Made by a program: the position numbers and the translations under genes. 64,000 nucleotides of DNA from CAZYFH01 sp965249175. Its GTDB lineage: Bacteria > Acidobacteriota > Vicinamibacteria > Vicinamibacterales > UBA8438. Where the stretch lies: NCBI GenBank assembly GCA_965249175.1, contig OZ252227.1, forward strand, positions 3,162,001-3,226,000, read 5' to 3'. This document shows positions 53,399 to 62,132 of this stretch, piece after piece. Below the pieces are notes generated by a model that was not told the DNA's origin, did no database searches, and was given only the letters and a program-made list of their open reading frames with translations. Each line of letters opens with the position of its first letter. Positions within the stretch are counted from its first letter, which is position 1.

Positions 53399-53578
53399 CT
53401 AGGGAACCGGCACCCGCGCCCTGAGGTCGTCGGGGCGCACCTTGAGCGCGACTTCGCGGTCGAGCTTCGTGTCGCGGGCGCGGTAGACCTCCCCCATGCC
53501 GCCCGCCCGGATCTGGGCGGTGACGATGTAAACGCCGAGGGTGGTGCCGGGACCTGCGGCACCGAGGTCTAAGTCCAA
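53399..53578 (-). CDS. truncated Ser/Thr-kinase head ORF (d)
   Basis: 59 residues from TTG 53578: 'LGAAGPGTTLGVYIVTAQI', 'RAGGMGEVYRARDTKLDREV', 'ALKVRPDDLRARVPVP', then TAG. Glycine loop and VALK Lys are present, but everything after beta-3 is missing. Only 3 nt separate its stop from the M50 ATG. It starts 15 bp after the LamG gene stop. Confidence 0.6.
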   Translation of the reverse strand: MDLDLGAAGPGTTLGVYIVTAQIRAGGMGEVYRARDTKLDREVALKVRPDDLRARVPVP

Positions 53579-53593
53579 GCGGGTACACCAGTG

Positions 53594-54547
53594 TCAGCCA
53601 CCGGGACGCTCGTAGCTCCTCAACGCTGCGACGCCACCCTCAAGCTCGTGCAGGGCGCGTACCTCATCGGTGGTCAGCGCGCGGCTGAACAGTGATAGCT
53701 CGTCGAACAACCCCACGTAGTTCACACCGAGGCGAATGGCACCTCGGTCCGTGTCCCACGTGAACGGCTCGTCGATGCTGTCGGCGCCGCCCGGCATCGG
53801 CTCCCCGTCAAGATACAACCTCGCGCGGCCACCCGGCTGGCCGAGGCCAGCGACGGTGATGACCACCTGCGTCCACTGGTCGCCGGCGAACGGCGGCGCG
53901 TCGACGATCGCCAGCCGCTCGGTAAACGCCGGGTCGTCGGGAGGCACGCCGCTAGGATTCCACACTTCCAGATCGCCGAACACCCCGAGCCGAAACTGCC
54001 GCGGATTCTCCGCCGTGAAATCGACCCAGACCGCGGCGTCGTTGTAGGCGGCATCGGTGATCTGAATCGGGTCGCAGAAGCCCGGCGCGAGGTCGGTCGC
54101 CGGGTCGACGCTCAGCCAGAACGACACCGTCCCCGTCCAGTCCTCCGGCGCATAGCTCACGTTCTGATCCGCCTTGTAGAAGATGGCGTGCTGGTTGCGC
54201 TCGGTGAACCGCAACGCGTGCCCGATGTACCCGGCCCCTTCCGCGTGCTCCACCGACGGGTTCCCGATGCCGGGCTCCGCGTCATCCTGCTCGTCATATG
54301 ACGGGGCCGTGTAGATCTGCGCGTCGCCCAGCGCCCAGTCCGCATCGACGCCATCGTCGAACGACGCATGAAACGTTAGTGCATCGCCCAACGACCCGGT
54401 CACGTCGGTCGCCGCCTCCGGTCGCGGATCGTCGACGACGGACTCGGGCTGGCGCGCCCCGCCACAGCCCGCGAACCAGGTGCCCACGAGCAACGTCGCC
54501 ACGACACGACGTGTCGTGTATCTCATCAGCCTGTCCCTCTGCCTCAT
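53594..54547 (-). CDS. LamG-domain lipoprotein
   Basis: 317 residues from ATG 54547, whose ATGA overlaps the stop of kinase head (e). Lipobox 'VGTWFAGC' (about Cys26). A single LamG/concanavalin-like domain follows: 'LTFHASFDDGVDADWALGD', 'GYIGHALRFTERNQHAIFY', 'DWTGTVSFWLSVDP', 'FAGDQWTQVVITVAGLGQPG', 'ARLYLDGEPMPGG', 'VGLFDELSLFSRALTTDEV'. Surface lipoprotein with a likely glycan-binding or adhesive role. Intact. Confidence 0.85.
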   Translation of the reverse strand: MRQRDRLMRYTTRRVVATLLVGTWFAGCGGARQPESVVDDPRPEAATDVTGSLGDALTFHASFDDGVDADWALGDAQIYTAPSYDEQDDAEPGIGNPSVEHAEGAGYIGHALRFTERNQHAIFYKADQNVSYAPEDWTGTVSFWLSVDPATDLAPGFCDPIQITDAAYNDAAVWVDFTAENPRQFRLGVFGDLEVWNPSGVPPDDPAFTERLAIVDAPPFAGDQWTQVVITVAGLGQPGGRARLYLDGEPMPGGADSIDEPFTWDTDRGAIRLGVNYVGLFDELSLFSRALTTDEVRALHELEGGVAALRSYERPGG

Positions 54548-54777
54548 GTGTCCTTCTCTCCCCCAGATGCGCACCGCGCTCTCGCGACCTTCGTGGGCGC
54601 TGCCCGGAACCGGGCGAGCCCATCCGGGTCCGCGGCGAAGGCGTCGGGCAGGATCTTCAGGGCGACATCGCGGCCCAGTTGCGTGTCGGTGGCCGCGATA
54701 GACCTGGCCCATGCCCCCTCGCCGATGAGGGCGGTGACGTTGTAGTGCCCGAGGCGGGAGCCGACGGCTAGGGCCAT
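54544..54777 (-). CDS. truncated Ser/Thr-kinase head ORF (e)
   Basis: 77 residues: 'MALAVGSRLGHYNVTALIGE', then two compensating single-base changes turn GGMGQVYR into 'GAWARSIAA', and the kinase frame resumes with 'TDTQLGRDVALKILPDAFAA', 'DPDGLARFRAAPTKVARAR'. The stop TGA overlaps the ATG of the LamG lipoprotein gene as ATGA. The glycine loop is destroyed, so it is not a kinase; the retained length and coupling are notable. Confidence 0.65.
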   Translation of the reverse strand: MALAVGSRLGHYNVTALIGEGAWARSIAATDTQLGRDVALKILPDAFAADPDGLARFRAAPTKVARARCASGGEKDT

Positions 54778-54852
54778 ACCCAGCGACGGAGTCTTGCCGG
54801 CATTCTGACGCTCGGCTCCCTCGTCCCTCCTCGGCGCGATCACGTGACGACG

Positions 54853-56340
54853 TCAGCCGCCGTATCCTGGGGGCGGTACGAATCCTCCCATCTCTTGGGC
54901 CATCAGGCGCGCAAACTCGATCGTCATCCGATCGTTGAACGCGGCGCCGATAGCCTGCAGCCCGATGGGGAGGCCGCTTCGGGAAAGGCCAGTCGGAAAC
55001 ACCGTGCTGGGCAAATAGCAGAGCGTTGCAAGACCAGCCCAGAAGAGCTGCTCAAAGTACGGGCGTGGTGCGCCGTTGACCGTGATGGTGCGACGCTCCA
55101 GCGGGCTGTGGTCGTGGGGAAAGGCGTCAGTGGCAGTCACGGGACAAACCACGATGTCCCAATCCTGGAAGAACGCCTGCCACTGCATCCGATACCCACC
55201 GCGTCGACCGTGGAGGCCCATCCAGGTCTGATGGTCGATGTTGCCATCGGGGCCGCCCGTCACCGAGAACAAGAGAGATTGATAGGTCGCCTGGTACTCG
55301 GTGCTGGTGAGTCCGGCCGGACGGGCGGTGTCGGAGACGGTCGCACCGAGCCGCGCCAGGCGCTCACCGATCGCGGTCACGCGGTCGGACACCTCTCGAT
55401 CGACGGACGCAGCCGCATCGTCCGGCCATAGCGCCACACGGAGCGCGCCGAGGGAGGCCTGACGCGGGGCTGGGAGCTCAAGTCGCCAGCCGGGCGCGTC
55501 CAAGATGTCGGGCCCGGCAATCACGTCCAGCGCAAGCGCCAGGTCGTCGGCGCTCCGCGCCAGGGGGCCGACCACCGCCAGATCTGGGTCCTGGGGCACC
55601 GCAGGGATGCCTGGTGGCGTGTGTCCCCGGCCCGGGACCACGCCCAAGGTCGGTTTGTGTCCGTACACGCCACAGAAGTGCGCGGGGTTGCGGATCGAGC
55701 CGCCGATGTCGGAGCCGCTGTCGAGACCCGTCATGCCGGCGGCCAAGGCGACCGCCGTGCCTCCCGAAGAGCCACCCGGTGTGCGCCCCTGATTCCATGG
55801 ATTGTTGGTGGTGCCGTAGATCTCGTTGTAGCTCTGGAAGTCGGCGAGCTGCAAGGGCACATTGGTCTTCCCCATGAAGTGCGCGCCGGCGTCCTTGAAA
55901 CGGGAGATCACCACGGCATCGGCGCCCGCGACGTTGCGCGCCGCGCTGGGCACCCCCCACGTTGTTGGCAGCCCGGCGATGTCATACGACTCCTTGATGG
56001 TCATCGGGAGCCCGTGGAGCGGCCCCAGCACGGTGCCTCGAGCGATCGCGTCATCGGCACGCCTGGCGGCGTCGAGCGCTCGGTCGAAGTCGCGGACCAC
56101 AACGGCATTGAGCGTCGCGTCGTACTCTTCGATGCGCCCAATGAAGTACCGGGTCATCTCGACCGAGCTGAGCTGCTTGTCTCTCAGCATTGCCGCAAGC
56201 TCGGTAGCCGGCTTGAAGGCCAGTTCCCCGCCGCTGCCCTGGGCTCCTCTGGCAGTTCGGCCGAGCGCTGAATACGCGGCGGCCGAGCCAAGCCCCACAC
56301 CTGCCCGATGCACGAACTCGCGGCGCGTCATCCCAGCCAT
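54853..56340 (-). CDS. amidase-signature hydrolase with Tat-type signal
   Basis: 495 residues from ATG 56340 (GGAG 6 nt upstream). Twin-arginine signal 'MTRREFVHRAGVGLGSAAA'. Amidase signature: catalytic Lys in 'GLPMTIKESYDIAGLPTTWG', cis-Ser and nucleophile region in 'GRTPGGSSGGTAVALAAGM' and 'DSGSDIGGSIRNPAHFCGVYG'. Hydrolyses amides in the periplasm; the substrate is unknown. All triad residues are present. A promoter-like motif lies about 100 nt upstream. Confidence 0.92.
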   Translation of the reverse strand: MAGMTRREFVHRAGVGLGSAAAYSALGRTARGAQGSGGELAFKPATELAAMLRDKQLSSVEMTRYFIGRIEEYDATLNAVVVRDFDRALDAARRADDAIARGTVLGPLHGLPMTIKESYDIAGLPTTWGVPSAARNVAGADAVVISRFKDAGAHFMGKTNVPLQLADFQSYNEIYGTTNNPWNQGRTPGGSSGGTAVALAAGMTGLDSGSDIGGSIRNPAHFCGVYGHKPTLGVVPGRGHTPPGIPAVPQDPDLAVVGPLARSADDLALALDVIAGPDILDAPGWRLELPAPRQASLGALRVALWPDDAAASVDREVSDRVTAIGERLARLGATVSDTARPAGLTSTEYQATYQSLLFSVTGGPDGNIDHQTWMGLHGRRGGYRMQWQAFFQDWDIVVCPVTATDAFPHDHSPLERRTITVNGAPRPYFEQLFWAGLATLCYLPSTVFPTGLSRSGLPIGLQAIGAAFNDRMTIEFARLMAQEMGGFVPPPGYGG

Positions 56341-56770
56341 CGTCTTCTCCACTTCGATCCCCGGTCGCAGCGTTGTCCGCCGAGCCCGGCCGCACGCCGA
56401 CGCAGACCTGCGCGTGACGCCTCCGGGTGCGATATCAGGGCTGATTATGTCACCGGCCGGGGCTGATCACGGCCTCGCCGATTGCGTGTGCAACGAGCGG
56501 GAAGGAGGGACGGGAGGCCCCGATGGTCGCCGGGGTCCAGGCGCCACGCCCTCAAGGCGCTGGAAACACAACTCGAGGGCACCTACGGTGACGTGGCCAG
56601 CGAGTTCTCGGACGAGGTTGCGGTCGCGATGCGGGCGCGTTTAGAGTCGGAACAGGGGGCGCAAGATGGGCGAGGACATCGACCCCGACCGGCCAGGCCG
56701 ATTGCGGAGACCCGCCGAGAGACGTGCTCGGCGACTGGCTCGCGCAACATTCGCACCAAAGTGGGGAGCG
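56341..56770. other. 430-bp region with a possible gene remnant
   Basis: On the plus strand about 56540-56660 reads 'RHALKALETQLEGTYGDVAS' and 'EFSDEVAVAMRARLESEQG', a helical fragment that looks like protein-coding sequence without a start. The remainder to 56770 shows no domain. The minus-strand motif at 56443-56458 probably belongs to the amidase promoter. Confidence 0.4.
56443..56458 (-). promoter_or_regulatory. promoter-like motif (copy 3 of 3)
   Basis: Minus strand GGCCGGTGACATAATC, identical over 16 bp to 18773-18788. Lies about 103 nt upstream of the amidase start. TG-A-CATAAT resembles an extended -10 box. Confidence 0.45.
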
Positions 56771-57586
56771 ATGGCTAACGGATCTTCACGCCTCCATGTG
56801 GCGACTCTCGCCGCGATCGGTGTGCTCGTTTACGTCATCAAGAACGTCGTTCACGAAGGGCTCGGTCACGGTGGCGTTTGCCTTCTTGTGGGCGGCGAGC
56901 CCGTGGCGATCTCGTCGGCCTGGTGGGACGGCACGTACGACGGTGTGTCGGACTGGGGCGTGCGCTGGGTAGCGGCTGGAGGCACGTTTGCTAACCTGAT
57001 TCTTGCCGGCGCTCTCTTGGCTCTCTGGCGCCCAACCCATCGGTTGCGCAGCGACCGATCGGCCTTTGGGTACTTCATCTGGCTGCTCATTGTCGCGAAC
57101 CTGCTCAGCGGCGGCGGGTACATGATGGTTGATCCCATCGGTGGCTTTGGGGACTGGACGAAGTTTAGCGAGGGACTGCAGCCCACCTGGCTGTGGCGCG
57201 TGGTGATTTCCGCGGCCGGTGTGGCTGTTTCGGGTCTCGCACTCTTGTTTGGGCGCCGTACCATCGGTGCGTTTCTCGGCAGCGACACTACGGGGCGTGG
57301 CGCACGAATTCGCGCGCTCTGTTGGACGCCCTACTTCGCTGGCGGAATCCTGTTCGTTCTTGCGGCCGCTCTCAATCCTGGTGGTTACCGGTTCATGTTT
57401 ACGTCGGCTCTGGCGACTTTCGGCGGTACGGCTTGGCTCGCCTGGTTTTTGCCGTTCATCGTGCCTGCCCCAAATGCGGACCAGCCAGATGCGCTTGGGG
57501 TCGGAAAGAGTTGGGCGTGGATGTTTGTGGGCGGTGTCGCGGCCGCGTTCACTCTTTCTGTGCTCGGGCCATCGGTGCGGTTCTAG
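56771..57586 (+). CDS. multi-pass membrane protein with HEGLGH motif
   Basis: 271 residues from ATG 56771. Six or so hydrophobic segments. The first helix contains 'VYVIKNVVHEGLGHGGVCLL', an HExxH-type motif within a membrane segment, followed by 'WVAAGGTFANLILAGALLAL', which recalls the arrangement of M50 intramembrane proteases. The typical second NPDG zinc motif is not evident. The stop TAG lies within the CTAG end of the inserted IS1182-like element, so the original 3' end may differ. Confidence 0.65.
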   Translation: MANGSSRLHVATLAAIGVLVYVIKNVVHEGLGHGGVCLLVGGEPVAISSAWWDGTYDGVSDWGVRWVAAGGTFANLILAGALLALWRPTHRLRSDRSAFGYFIWLLIVANLLSGGGYMMVDPIGGFGDWTKFSEGLQPTWLWRVVISAAGVAVSGLALLFGRRTIGAFLGSDTTGRGARIRALCWTPYFAGGILFVLAAALNPGGYRFMFTSALATFGGTAWLAWFLPFIVPAPNADQPDALGVGKSWAWMFVGGVAAAFTLSVLGPSVRF

Positions 57587-57900
57587 CAGCCCGTGGTGAA
57601 AACGCCCTTTCGTAGGTCGAGGGGCATGTGTTCGTGACACCGTGTCATAAGGTCGAAAAACGACGAGTGCGGCAGATCTTGCGCATCTCGCGCCCACGCG
57701 GGCGATACGAGGGTCCAGAGGCGGCCAAGATCGGCGATCAAGGCCTCGAAGACGGCGACCGCGCGGCCTTGGAGGCTCCGCGGCGTGCCAACGCCCGTCA
57801 GCTGCCGCATGAGGAGCCCAAGATTGAACCCGCAGACGTGCACGAGCACGCGCTTGAGGATGTTGGGATGCCCACGCAGATCTTGGGTTCAAGGGGTCGT

Positions 57901-59335
57901 GAGATATAACCAGAAGTTGTGGATCGGCAGTCTGAAGAAGGCGGCGTATCCTTTCGCGTGAGCAACGCGAAAACTCCGGCTGGCAGGCCGGTGAAAGGAG
58001 CCGCCACCCATGCTGAAGGTACTCGACAACGATGGAGCAGACAACGAAGTTCCGCCGGAAGAGCGCGGTGCGCAGACGGTGGACGAGCTGGCCCGGGAGG
58101 GAGCCCGGCGGATGTTGATGACGGCCCTGGCGGTGGAGGTCGGGCAGTACATCGAGGCCCACGGCGAGGAGCGGGACGCGCGGGGACGCCGGCTGGTCGT
58201 TCGGAATGGTCGGGCCCAGGCGCGGAAGGTGACGTGCGGGGCAGGTACGCTCGAGGTGCATGCTCCTCGGGTGAACGACAAAAGGGTCAACGGCGCGGGC
58301 CAGCGGGAGCGGTTCACGAGTCGGATCTTGCCCCCCTACATGCGTCGCTCGCCCAAGGTGGCGGAGGTGCTGCCGATCCTCTATCTGCGCGGTCTGTCGA
58401 CGGGCGATTTCCGCGAAGCGCTGCCGGTGCTATTGGGGGATGACGCGGCCGGCCTCAGCGCGACCAACATCGCGCGCCTCACGGCGGTGTGGGAAGAGGA
58501 CTACCGGCGGTTCCGCCAGCGGGACCTGGCCGATCGTGACTACGTGTACGTGTGGGTCGACGGCATCCATTTCAACATCCGGCTCGAGGACGATCGGCTC
58601 TGTACGCTGGTGATCATCGGCGTACGGCCCGATGGGACCAAGAAGCTCGTGGCCCTGGAGGACGGCTACCGCGAGAGCACCGACAGCTGGGCGACGGTGC
58701 TGCGGGACCTCCAGCGGCGCGGCATGCGGGCCCCGGTGGGGGCGGTCGGCGACGGCGCCCTGGGTTTCTGGGCGGCCGTGCGCGACGTGTGGCCGGACAC
58801 GCGAGAGCTCCGCGACTGGTGTCACAAGATGGGCAACGTGCTCGACAAATTGCCAAAGCGATTACAGCCGAAAGCGAAGCGCGCGCTCCGCGAGATCATG
58901 TACGCCGAGACGCGGGCACACGCCGAGGAGGCCATGGACGTCTTCATCGCCGAGTACGAGGCCAAGTACCCGAAGGCGGCGGCGTGCCTGGACGCAGACC
59001 GCGACCGCCTCCTCACGCACTTTGCCCTGCCAGCTGAGCATTGGCAGCACGTGCGCACGAGCAACGTCATCGAGTCGCCATTCGCCACGGTCCGACTCCG
59101 GCAGCGCGTGACCAAAGGCGCGGGCTCGCGCACCAAGGGCCTGTTGATGGCCTACAAGCTGCTCGAGATGGCACAGCAGCGCTGGCGTCGGCTCAATGGC
59201 GCGCATCTGCTGCCACTCGTCCGCGCCGGCGTGACGTTCATTGACGGGGTACAGCAGGAGCGAAACAACGAGGGAGATCGGAAGGTGGCCGCCTGATCAC
59301 GCTGATGACCGATCCACAACATTTGACAATATCTC
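57901..59335 (+). mobile_element. IS256-family element inside the IS30 terminus
   Basis: 1,435 bp. The terminal repeats share GAGATAT and GTTGTGGATCGG at both ends. A perfect 9-bp target duplication AGGGGTCGT flanks it (57892-57900 and 59336-59344). It is inserted within the left inverted repeat of the IS30 element. Distinct in sequence from IS256-like copies A and B. Confidence 0.92.
58010..59296 (+). CDS. IS256-family transposase (second type)
   Basis: 428 residues from ATG 58010 (AAAGGAG about 9 nt upstream). 'RSPKVAEVLPILYLRGLSTGDF', 'YVYVWVDGIHFNIRLED' (first Asp), 'VGAVGDGALGFWAAVRDVWP' (second Asp), 'RELRDWCHKMGNVLDKLPKR', 'RTSNVIESPFATVRLRQRVT' (Glu). Complete and apparently functional. 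Confidence 0.93.
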   Translation: MLKVLDNDGADNEVPPEERGAQTVDELAREGARRMLMTALAVEVGQYIEAHGEERDARGRRLVVRNGRAQARKVTCGAGTLEVHAPRVNDKRVNGAGQRERFTSRILPPYMRRSPKVAEVLPILYLRGLSTGDFREALPVLLGDDAAGLSATNIARLTAVWEEDYRRFRQRDLADRDYVYVWVDGIHFNIRLEDDRLCTLVIIGVRPDGTKKLVALEDGYRESTDSWATVLRDLQRRGMRAPVGAVGDGALGFWAAVRDVWPDTRELRDWCHKMGNVLDKLPKRLQPKAKRALREIMYAETRAHAEEAMDVFIAEYEAKYPKAAACLDADRDRLLTHFALPAEHWQHVRTSNVIESPFATVRLRQRVTKGAGSRTKGLLMAYKLLEMAQQRWRRLNGAHLLPLVRAGVTFIDGVQQERNNEGDRKVAA

Positions 59336-60727
59336 AGGGGTCGTCGCAACACCGCGTTGTGTGATTGAGCATAGGTGATCGCCAAGCGCCTCCGCAGGTG
59401 TCTTCCAGCCGAGGGTCTTGCGGGGGCGACTGTTGAGAGCAGCGGCAACAGCGTCAAGGTCATCACGGGAGTGCCTGGACAGGTCGGTGCCCTTGGGGAA
59501 GTACTGACGCAGCAGCCCGTTGGTGTTCTCGTTCGTGCCGCGTTGCCAGGGGCTGTGGGGGTCGCAGAAGTAGATTGGCAGCCGGGTATCGCGTCGGAGT
59601 TGCACGTGTTGAGCCATCTCGGTGCCTTGGTCCCATGTCAGTGAACGGCGAAGCTGCGTGGGCAACGAGATGATCGATGACGCGATGGCGTCTCGGACGG
59701 CCTCGGCACCATGCCCGGCCAGTGCGGGACCGTTCTTGATCCGAGGCTGCCCATAGTCATCCATGCGGGGCAGATGCAGCAGCATCGTGAATCGCGTGGT
59801 GCGTTCCACGAGGGTCCCAATCGCAGAGCTACCCAGTCCGACAATCAGGTCACCTTCCCAGTGTCCTGGCACCGCCCGATCTTCTGCTTCGGCAGGGCGC
59901 TTGCTGATCAGGATGTCGGATTCGACAAATGCCTTGCCGCGTCCTCGTGTACGTGCCCTTGGAACCCGCAGCGCCCGCCCGGTCCGCAGGCACGCCACCA
60001 GTTCGCGTCGCAGCGCACCTCGTCCTTGCACGTAGAGCGCCTGGTAGATGGCCTCGTGGGAGATCCGCATCGATTCATCATCGGGGAAGTCGACCTTGAG
60101 TCTGTTGGCAATTTGCTCAGGACTCCATGAAGCCGCCCAGCGTCGGTCTTGGCGGCGACCGTGTCGGCGACCGTGCCAGGGCACATGGGGACCAGGCACG
60201 GGCGTCCCGTCCTCAGCCATGATCGTGCCTGCGAGGCGGTCCTGCACGTAGTGCCTCAGCTGGTCGTTCGCGGCCAGCTTGGCCATCTTCGGGCGCTGGG
60301 CACGTCGGTCGCTGTGCCACTGCGCCGTCGATGCCCGATACCCCAGACCGCCGCTTCGAGTCGCAGCGTTGCGACGCAGCTCTCGCGAGACCGTCGACGG
60401 GGCCCTACGGAGCCGACGGGCAATGTCGCGCACCCCGGCACCCCGCGCTCTCAGGATCGCGATCTCTTCCCGCTCGGCGAAGGACAAGTAGCGAGCCGAT
60501 CGGGGCGCCAAGCTGATCGGCGGCATACCACCGCTCGCACGGAACCAACGACCACCCACGGGCGGCGACACACCACATGACACAGCGGCATCCTCACTTG
60601 ATACCCCCCGGGCGATCGCCTTCCAGAACCGTTGCCGCTCCTCACGCCCCGCCACCGGCGGCCGACCAGGCGAAGGCATCGCAGGGCGACCCGCGCGGTC
60701 GGACCGTCGCCGTTTCCGTTTCTGCAT
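59297..60727 (-). CDS. IS30-family transposase with altered C-terminus
   Basis: 476 residues from ATG 60727. N-terminal HTH 'LSFAEREEIAILRARGAGVRDIARRL' (in pieces) and 'APSTVSRELRRN'; 'SHEAIYQALYVQGRGALRREL'; DDE core 'GHWEGDLIVGLGSSAIGTLV' (Asp), 'LTWDQGTEMAQHVQL' (Asp), 'DPHSPWQRGTNENTNGLLRQYF' (Glu). The native stop should follow 'RGVATTP' in the terminal repeat. The IS256 insertion moved it, adding 12 foreign residues (EILSNVVDRSSA). Confidence 0.93.
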   Translation of the reverse strand: MQKRKRRRSDRAGRPAMPSPGRPPVAGREERQRFWKAIARGVSSEDAAVSCGVSPPVGGRWFRASGGMPPISLAPRSARYLSFAEREEIAILRARGAGVRDIARRLRRAPSTVSRELRRNAATRSGGLGYRASTAQWHSDRRAQRPKMAKLAANDQLRHYVQDRLAGTIMAEDGTPVPGPHVPWHGRRHGRRQDRRWAASWSPEQIANRLKVDFPDDESMRISHEAIYQALYVQGRGALRRELVACLRTGRALRVPRARTRGRGKAFVESDILISKRPAEAEDRAVPGHWEGDLIVGLGSSAIGTLVERTTRFTMLLHLPRMDDYGQPRIKNGPALAGHGAEAVRDAIASSIISLPTQLRRSLTWDQGTEMAQHVQLRRDTRLPIYFCDPHSPWQRGTNENTNGLLRQYFPKGTDLSRHSRDDLDAVAAALNSRPRKTLGWKTPAEALGDHLCSITQRGVATTPEILSNVVDRSSA

Positions 60728-61954
60728 CGCAGCACCTCATCATCAAGGTGTTGCGACGACCGGTTGAATTCACCGATGCACCCGGCGCAGCCGCCCGGTC
60801 TCGTAGAGATGCGCGTTGGGGCGTTCGAGCAACTCGCCCCGCCGTCGCAGCAGCCGTTGCCCACGCGTGCCCCGAATGCGCCGACGGTTCGCGTACACGG
60901 CGTCGCGCGCCGCCGCCTTGCCTGTCCAGTTGCGTCGCCCGCGGTCCGGCTCCGAAACATAACTGCGCATGCCGAGCGCGGCGAACGCCACCATCGTCTC
61001 GTTACTGTGATACCCCTTGTCCCCGACGACCTCGGCGATACCGGCGCCGGCCGGCAGGACGGCTTCGACGTGGTCGGCCGCCGTGATCAGGGTCTCGACC
61101 ATCGTCGTCGTATCGCCGTCGTCGGCATCCTGCACGGTGACGCCGACGATGGCCCCCGTCTCCAGGTCCACCGCATGCTCCGCGGTGTGCGCCAAGTGCG
61201 TGCGCCCGTCCTTCAGCTTCGTGATCTTCGCGTCCGGATCCTGCGGATGCGTCCAGTCGTCGTTGGAGCCTTTCTTCTTCCGTTTCCGGTCGAACCGGGC
61301 CAGCTCAGCGCGGGTCGGCGTGACGATGCCGGACGCCTCGGCCAGCCCGGTCAGAAACGCCTCGTAGCCTTCGCCCGTGTCCCGGCGCACGATGCTCCGC
61401 AATGCGGCGTTCGCTTCCAACGTCGTGGCATCGATGCCGAGGGTCCGCCCGGTCACGAGCTGGGCGTCGGCCAGTTGCTGCAGCACCCACGTGAACACCG
61501 CTTGATGGGTCTCGACGTCGATCAGGCGCCGGGTGCGCGACAGCGTCGAGTGATCCGGCGGCGCCTCGTGCAGCTCGAGGTCCAGAAACTGCCGGATGCT
61601 CAGCGAATCGGCCGCACGCCAGGCGATCGCTCGCTCCGAGTCCAAGCCTTCAAAGTAGCCGAGCAGCAGCAGGCGGAAGTAGCGGCCCGGCGCCAGACTC
61701 GGACGACCGACGCCGTCCGCGTAGAACGGCGCGCACTGCGCCTCGACGAACGCGTCGAAGCCCGTGTCATCGAGGATCCGATTCAATCGCTGATAGAACG
61801 GATGCGCCGCACTGCGAGGCAGGTCGCTTGTGGGAACCCACATCGATACTTGCCGCGCCCGGCGTCGTCGTTTGCCCATCGCCATGCGCGACAGTGTAGT
61901 ACGCGGGATCGATCGTGTCGATCCCTAATAGGGACTTTCACCACGGGCTGCTAG

Positions 61955-62132
61955 TGTGCGACGCGCGTTACGGCCCCAGCACCACAACCGTCGCCCGCAA
62001 TGTCGCCCGCCGGACCTTCGCTATACCGGACACTGGCGCACCTCCGGGGCCATCGTGGGCCACCGGCGTCGTCTGCGGGCCGTCAGTACCGTGCAGCAGG
62101 CTCCACGTGTTCTCCGCCGCGACCGGGGCCGG
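61955..62132 (-). other. short unique segment between two insertion sequences
   Basis: 178 bp. On the minus strand one frame reads 'AENTWSLLHGTDGPQTTPVA' to 'LRATVVVLGP' and stops near 61974, which could be the 3' end of a gene cut by IS256-like copy B. No domain recognised. The segment ends in the 8-bp duplication GGGGCCGG (62125-62132). Confidence 0.35.

Larger units (their letters stand above)
57882..60774 (-). mobile_element. IS30-family element carrying an IS256 insertion
   Basis: Terminal repeats, reading inward: left CTTGGGTTCAAGGGGTCGT continued after the inner insertion by CGCAACACC; right (complement) GGTGAATTCAACCGGTCGTC then GCAACACC. The inner 22 bp match apart from two positions. 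Flanked by a 3-bp duplication GAT, normal for the family. Without the inner IS256 element and its duplication it is about 1.45 kb. Confidence 0.85.
57583..61885 (-). pseudogene. IS1182-family transposase, interrupted
   Basis: The N-terminal 371 codons run from ATG 61885 to about 60775, ending 'ETGRLRRVH'. The remainder resumes at 57881 with 'LRGHPNILKRVLVHVCGFNL' and ends at the TAG in the repeat. Only a few residues differ from the intact copy, e.g. 'FRLLLLGYFEG' for 'FRLLMLGYFEG' and 'GMRSY' for 'GVRSY'. It was inactivated by the IS30-family insertion. Confidence 0.9.
57583..61954 (-). mobile_element. IS1182-like element split by nested insertions
   Basis: The same inverted repeats as the 22341-23816 copy lie at 57583 (CTAGCAGCCCGTGGTG) and end at 61954. 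The element's own sequence occupies 57583-57881 and 60775-61954, about 1.47 kb together, matching the intact copy's length. The interruption carries a 3-bp duplication, GAT (57879-57881 and 60775-60777). Confidence 0.9.

Noticed and set aside
47358..54777. Integron cassette array with attC sites
   Set aside because: No integron integrase in the window, and the palindromes lack the paired R/L-box layout of attC. The repeated parts are clearly kinase coding sequence.
60632..61954. 440-codon plus-strand frame in the nested IS region
   Set aside because: Antisense of the IS1182 transposase; the equivalent frame occurs opposite the intact copy at 22341-23771.
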